Below, one piece after another: positions 5,796-8,220 of a stretch of DNA of 8,220 nucleotides. The number at the start of each line of letters is the position of its first letter. Position 1 is the first letter of the stretch. Both the position numbers and the translations under genes were made by a program. The notes below the pieces were generated by a model, which saw nothing but the letters and a program-made list of their open reading frames with translations, was not told where the DNA came from and searched no databases. Source of the DNA: an uncultured Collinsella sp. (GTDB taxonomy: Bacteria; Actinomycetota; Coriobacteriia; Coriobacteriales; Coriobacteriaceae); NCBI GenBank assembly GCA_900546455.1, contig URCS01000075.1, forward strand, positions 1-8,220. The letters run 5' to 3'.

Positions 5796-6293
5796 TCACG
5801 AAAAGCGATGTTTGAGCGCTTCGACCACGTTGGACGGGACAAACGTCGATACGTCACTGCCGAGCGAGGCGATCTGGCGAACGACCGAGCTCGAGATATA
5901 GCCGTACTGCGGCGCACTCATGACAAAGATGGACTCCAGCTCGCTATCCAGGCGATAGTTAAGGTCAGCCTGCTGCAGCTCATACTCAAAGTCGGTCATG
6001 GCGCGCAGGCCCTTGACCACGGCCCCCGCCCCCTGCTCACGAGCGAAGTCGACCAGCAGGCCGGTAAAGGGCAGGACCTCGACGCCGTCGATATCACCGA
6101 GCGCCTCGCGGGCCAGCGCCACGCGCTCATCGAGCATAAACGTGGTGCCTACACCGTTTTTACCTTGCGACTCGGCAACAGCGACGATCACGCTGGGAAA
6201 GATGCGGCGGGCACGGCGGATCACATCGATATGGCCAAACGTGATGGGATCGAAGGTGCCCGGGACGATCACGCGGTTGATGGTGTCACTCAT
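5796..6293 (-). CDS. coaD: Phosphopantetheine adenylyltransferase
   Basis: CoaD joins ATP and 4'-phosphopantetheine to give dephospho-CoA, the fourth step of CoA synthesis, in the cytoplasm. The 165-residue product is of family length. It shows the nucleotidyltransferase motif VPGTFDPITFGHIDVI at 9-24 (TFGH as the T/HxGH site), the pantetheine-side segment KGLRAMTDFEYELQQA at 94-109, and the second nucleotide motif YISSSVVRQIA at 132-142 followed by GSDVSTFVP. The ATG at 6291-6293 is chosen because GGAGG lies 6 nt upstream and residue 1 fits the family; the frame stays open upstream only because of the overlap with rsmD. The start overlaps the rsmD stop by 8 nt, so the two are probably translated in a coupled way. 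The rsmD-coaD pair is common in bacteria. Its product ultimately feeds the prosthetic group of AcpP encoded downstream. Confidence 0.97.
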   Translation of the reverse strand: MSDTINRVIVPGTFDPITFGHIDVIRRARRIFPSVIVAVAESQGKNGVGTTFMLDERVALAREALGDIDGVEVLPFTGLLVDFAREQGAGAVVKGLRAMTDFEYELQQADLNYRLDSELESIFVMSAPQYGYISSSVVRQIASLGSDVSTFVPSNVVEALKHRFS

Positions 6294-6942
6294 GAGCATC
6301 CTCCTGAAACGTCGTGGCATCGTTGTTGTCAGCATCGGTGCCGGCGCTATCGCCCTTGCCATCGTTATCGCCGACCCAACGAAGCAGGTCGACCGAGGTA
6401 ATGCCGTAGCGCTTCTCACGTACAGTCTCAAAGCCTGCCGGATGCGCGCCCGCATCGGCGGCGGCATGCTCAAACAAGGCGTAAGCGCCAGGTGCAAGTA
6501 AACCCTGCTGAGCCAGGTTCTGCAGCAGTTCCTCGACCGGCTCGGCACCAAAAGCATAGGGCGGGTCGAGCAGGACCAGATCAAAGGGGCCGCCCGGAAC
6601 GCGGCCGCGCGAGGCACTCGCCAGCATGTCGCCCGTGACCACGCGCCAACGCGCGCGGTCACGGCAGAGCGACTCGATATTCTTGGTAATGAGCCGCGCG
6701 GCGTTGCGATCGATCTCAAACGTCGTGAGCGAGCGGGCCCCACGAGAGAGCATCTCGATACCTAGGGCACCGGAGCCGCCAAAGGCGTCCAGCACACGAA
6801 CCTCGTCCAGATCGAAGTCGAATGCCGACATGACCATAGATGCGCACGCCTCGCGTACGCGATCAGTCGTGGGGCGGGTGACATCGCGACCACGGGGCTC
6901 CTCGATCTTACGACCGCGCCATTCGCCGCCGATGATTCTCAT
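6286..6942 (-). CDS. rsmD: 16S rRNA (guanine(966)-N(2))-methyltransferase RsmD with an acidic C-terminal tail
   Basis: RsmD methylates G966 (E. coli numbering) of 16S rRNA using S-adenosylmethionine. The product opens MRIIGGEWRGRKI, the usual RsmD start. It has TRPTTDRVREA at about 22-32, the SAM-binding motif VLDAFGGSGALGIEML at 50-65, and the catalytic LLDPPY at 124-129. The catalytic fold ends near WVGDN at about 189-193. Beyond it lies a roughly 27-residue tail rich in Asp, Asn, Gly and Thr, so the protein is 218 residues where the family is usually about 180-200. The ATG at 6940-6942 overlaps the recG stop as ATGA. AAGGAGGT about 9-10 nt upstream, plus a second GGAGG abutting the start, provide the ribosome site. 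The start of coaD lies inside the end of the tail-coding sequence. Confidence 0.96.
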   Translation of the reverse strand: MRIIGGEWRGRKIEEPRGRDVTRPTTDRVREACASMVMSAFDFDLDEVRVLDAFGGSGALGIEMLSRGARSLTTFEIDRNAARLITKNIESLCRDRARWRVVTGDMLASASRGRVPGGPFDLVLLDPPYAFGAEPVEELLQNLAQQGLLAPGAYALFEHAAADAGAHPAGFETVREKRYGITSVDLLRWVGDNDGKGDSAGTDADNNDATTFQEDAHE

Positions 6943-8220
6943 CCTCCGCTGACCTCCTTAAATATGTGTCGATATCGCATGGCGACCGCATCGCGCAGGG
7001 GGCGCGTCGCCACGGAGTCAAGGGTGCAAGCATACCGCAAGAGCTCGACCGCGTCCAAATGGGCCCACTCGATCAGCTCCTCGTCGGCATCCAGATCGAC
7101 AAAGCGCAAGGTCACGCCGCCGTGCTGGCGGTACCCCAGGATTTCGCCCTCGTGACGCAGACGCAGGTCCATCTGGGCGAGCGTAAAACCGTCCGAGGTC
7201 TTTTCGAGCGACTGCAGGCGGTCTTGTGCCGCCGACGCGCCGCCGTTGCCCTTGGAGTGCGTCATGACCAGGCACGTGCCCGACACGCTGCCACGGCCCA
7301 CGCGACCGCGCAGCTGGTGCAAGGCAGCCAAACCAAAGCGCTCGCCGTTCTCGATAACCATGACGGTGGCATTGGGCACGTCGACGCCCACCTCGACCAC
7401 CGTAGTCGAGACGAGCACGTCAATCTCGCCACGCTTGAAGGCATCGATGACCCGATCCTTCTCCCCCGCCGGCATACGGCCGTGAAGGCGCTCGACGGTA
7501 AGCCCCGGCAACGCAAGACGCAGTCGGTCGAGCTCGGTCGCCGTATCATGCAGCGGCACGGGGACCGTCACGCGGCCCTCCTCGTCGCGGGCGATACCGG
7601 GTACGTCCTCCAACTCATCGGCCGAGTCACTCGGCTCCACGAGCGGGCAAATCACGTAGGCCTGCTGACCTTTTTCATGCGCTTCGCGGATGGCGCCATA
7701 GGCGAGGTCGCGGCTCGACTCGGTGAGCACGCGTGTCGACACGCCAGCGCCAGGGACGGGCCGATGGCGGATGATGCTCGTATCCAGATCGCCGTAGACC
7801 GAAAGCGCCAGCGTACGCGGGATGGGCGTTGCCGTCATAACGAGCAGATCGGCACCGGGGCCCTTCGCGCGTAGGGCGTTGCGCTGGCCAACGCCAAAGC
7901 GGTGCTGCTCGTCGATGACAACAAGCGACAGATGCTTGAACGCAACGTTATCCGAAAGCACCGCATGGGTGCCAAAGAGCACGTCAAGCTCGCCCGATTC
8001 CAGCTGGGCATGGATGCGCTCGCGCTCTGCGGCCGGCGTGGCGCCCGTCAGAAGCGCCCAGGACATGCCGGCCTGCGAGAGCAGAGGGCCGGTCTTATCG
8101 GCATATTGGCGCGCCAGCACGCCCGTGGGCGCCATAACGCAGGCCTGCGTGCCGCTATCGGCAGCCACAGCCAGCGCGCAGGCGGCAACGGCGGTCTTAC
8201 CGGTACCGACATCGCCCAGC
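6939..8220 (-). CDS. recG: ATP-dependent DNA helicase RecG, C-terminal 426 residues (starts beyond right edge)
   Basis: RecG is a double-stranded DNA translocase that reverses stalled replication forks and moves branched DNA junctions. The visible part begins at the Walker A motif (GDVGTGKT, residues 2-9 of the fragment) and holds the whole helicase core. It shows the DEQH box in VVIDEQHRFG at about 103-106, TATPIPRTLA at about 129-138, LHGRMPAGEKDRVIDAF, STTVVEVGVDVPNATVMVIE and LHQLRGRVGRG. The C-terminal DLRLRHEGEILGYRQHG segment corresponds to the family's LRGPGE-LG-RQSG region. These motifs, with the order of motif III and the RecG-specific end, separate it from PriA and Mfd. About 25 acidic residues are inserted after the CPLVEPS strand, where E. 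coli RecG is shorter. The N-terminal wedge domain, roughly 280 residues, is outside the window. Its stop overlaps the rsmD start by 4 nt. Confidence 0.97.
   Translation of the reverse strand, partial: LGDVGTGKTAVAACALAVAADSGTQACVMAPTGVLARQYADKTGPLLSQAGMSWALLTGATPAAERERIHAQLESGELDVLFGTHAVLSDNVAFKHLSLVVIDEQHRFGVGQRNALRAKGPGADLLVMTATPIPRTLALSVYGDLDTSIIRHRPVPGAGVSTRVLTESSRDLAYGAIREAHEKGQQAYVICPLVEPSDSADELEDVPGIARDEEGRVTVPVPLHDTATELDRLRLALPGLTVERLHGRMPAGEKDRVIDAFKRGEIDVLVSTTVVEVGVDVPNATVMVIENGERFGLAALHQLRGRVGRGSVSGTCLVMTHSKGNGGASAAQDRLQSLEKTSDGFTLAQMDLRLRHEGEILGYRQHGGVTLRFVDLDADEELIEWAHLDAVELLRYACTLDSVATRPLRDAVAMRYRHIFKEVSGG

Noticed and set aside
6294..6743. Extension of coaD upstream to a 315-residue protein
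   Set aside because: The extra N-terminal sequence is rsmD in another frame; a good ribosome site and the family start lie at 6293.
7138..7200. RecG segment LRHEGEILGYRQHG differing from the usual LRGPGE
   Set aside because: Actinobacterial RecG proteins often vary here (for example RREGD-like forms, from memory), so this is probably lineage variation, not a defect.
2626..8207. ACCGGTACC-type repeats near 2626, 5058, 5290 and 8199
   Set aside because: Most of these are Gly-Thr-Gly codons (GGT ACC GGT) in rnc, DUF177 and the RecG Walker A, and none sits in an intergenic gap. Codon use explains them without a repeat element.

Overview
This is a GC-rich window (roughly 60 % by eye). Every convincing gene lies on the minus strand, so transcription runs from the right edge to the left. 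The gene set, its order and the protein sequences suggest an Actinomycetota genome, most likely a Coriobacteriia of the Collinsella type. That taxonomic call is an inference from gene content and sequence style, not from a search. No mobile element, CRISPR array, rRNA, tRNA or defence gene was seen, and no stretch over 300 bases lacks a gene.

Layout in transcription order: recG (C-terminal 426 residues, entering from the right edge, DNA branch-migration helicase); rsmD (16S rRNA guanine methyltransferase); coaD (phosphopantetheine adenylyltransferase); a 165-residue coiled-coil protein resembling the actinobacterial septation factor SepIVA; a DUF177/YceD protein; rpmF (ribosomal protein L32); plsX (phosphate acyltransferase); acpP (acyl carrier protein); rnc (RNase III); smc (N-terminal 739 residues, leaving through the left edge, chromosome condensation ATPase). 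Overlaps are tight: recG/rsmD by 4 nt (ATGA), rsmD/coaD by 8 nt, and the coiled-coil gene/DUF177 by 1 nt (TAATG). acpP/rnc are 3 nt apart and rnc/smc 10 nt apart. The looser junctions, at coaD/coiled-coil gene, DUF177/rpmF, rpmF/plsX and plsX/acpP, hold the visible regulatory signals.

The genes form one growth-linked housekeeping cluster. CoaD makes the CoA precursor whose 4'-phosphopantetheine arm ends up on AcpP. PlsX uses acyl-ACP to start phospholipid synthesis. RpmF, DUF177, RsmD and RNase III serve ribosome production. The SepIVA-like protein, RecG and SMC serve septation and chromosome maintenance. Two hairpins with U-rich tails, rpmF/plsX and plsX/acpP, look like intrinsic terminators or attenuators. 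They would let L32 and ACP, both needed in large amounts, be expressed at levels different from PlsX.

No previously undescribed multi-gene system was found. The points most worth checking are Asn in place of a metal-binding Asp in RNase III, Asn in place of Asp beside the phosphopantetheine serine of ACP, the short SepIVA-like protein, and the hairpin-controlled rpmF-plsX-acpP segment.
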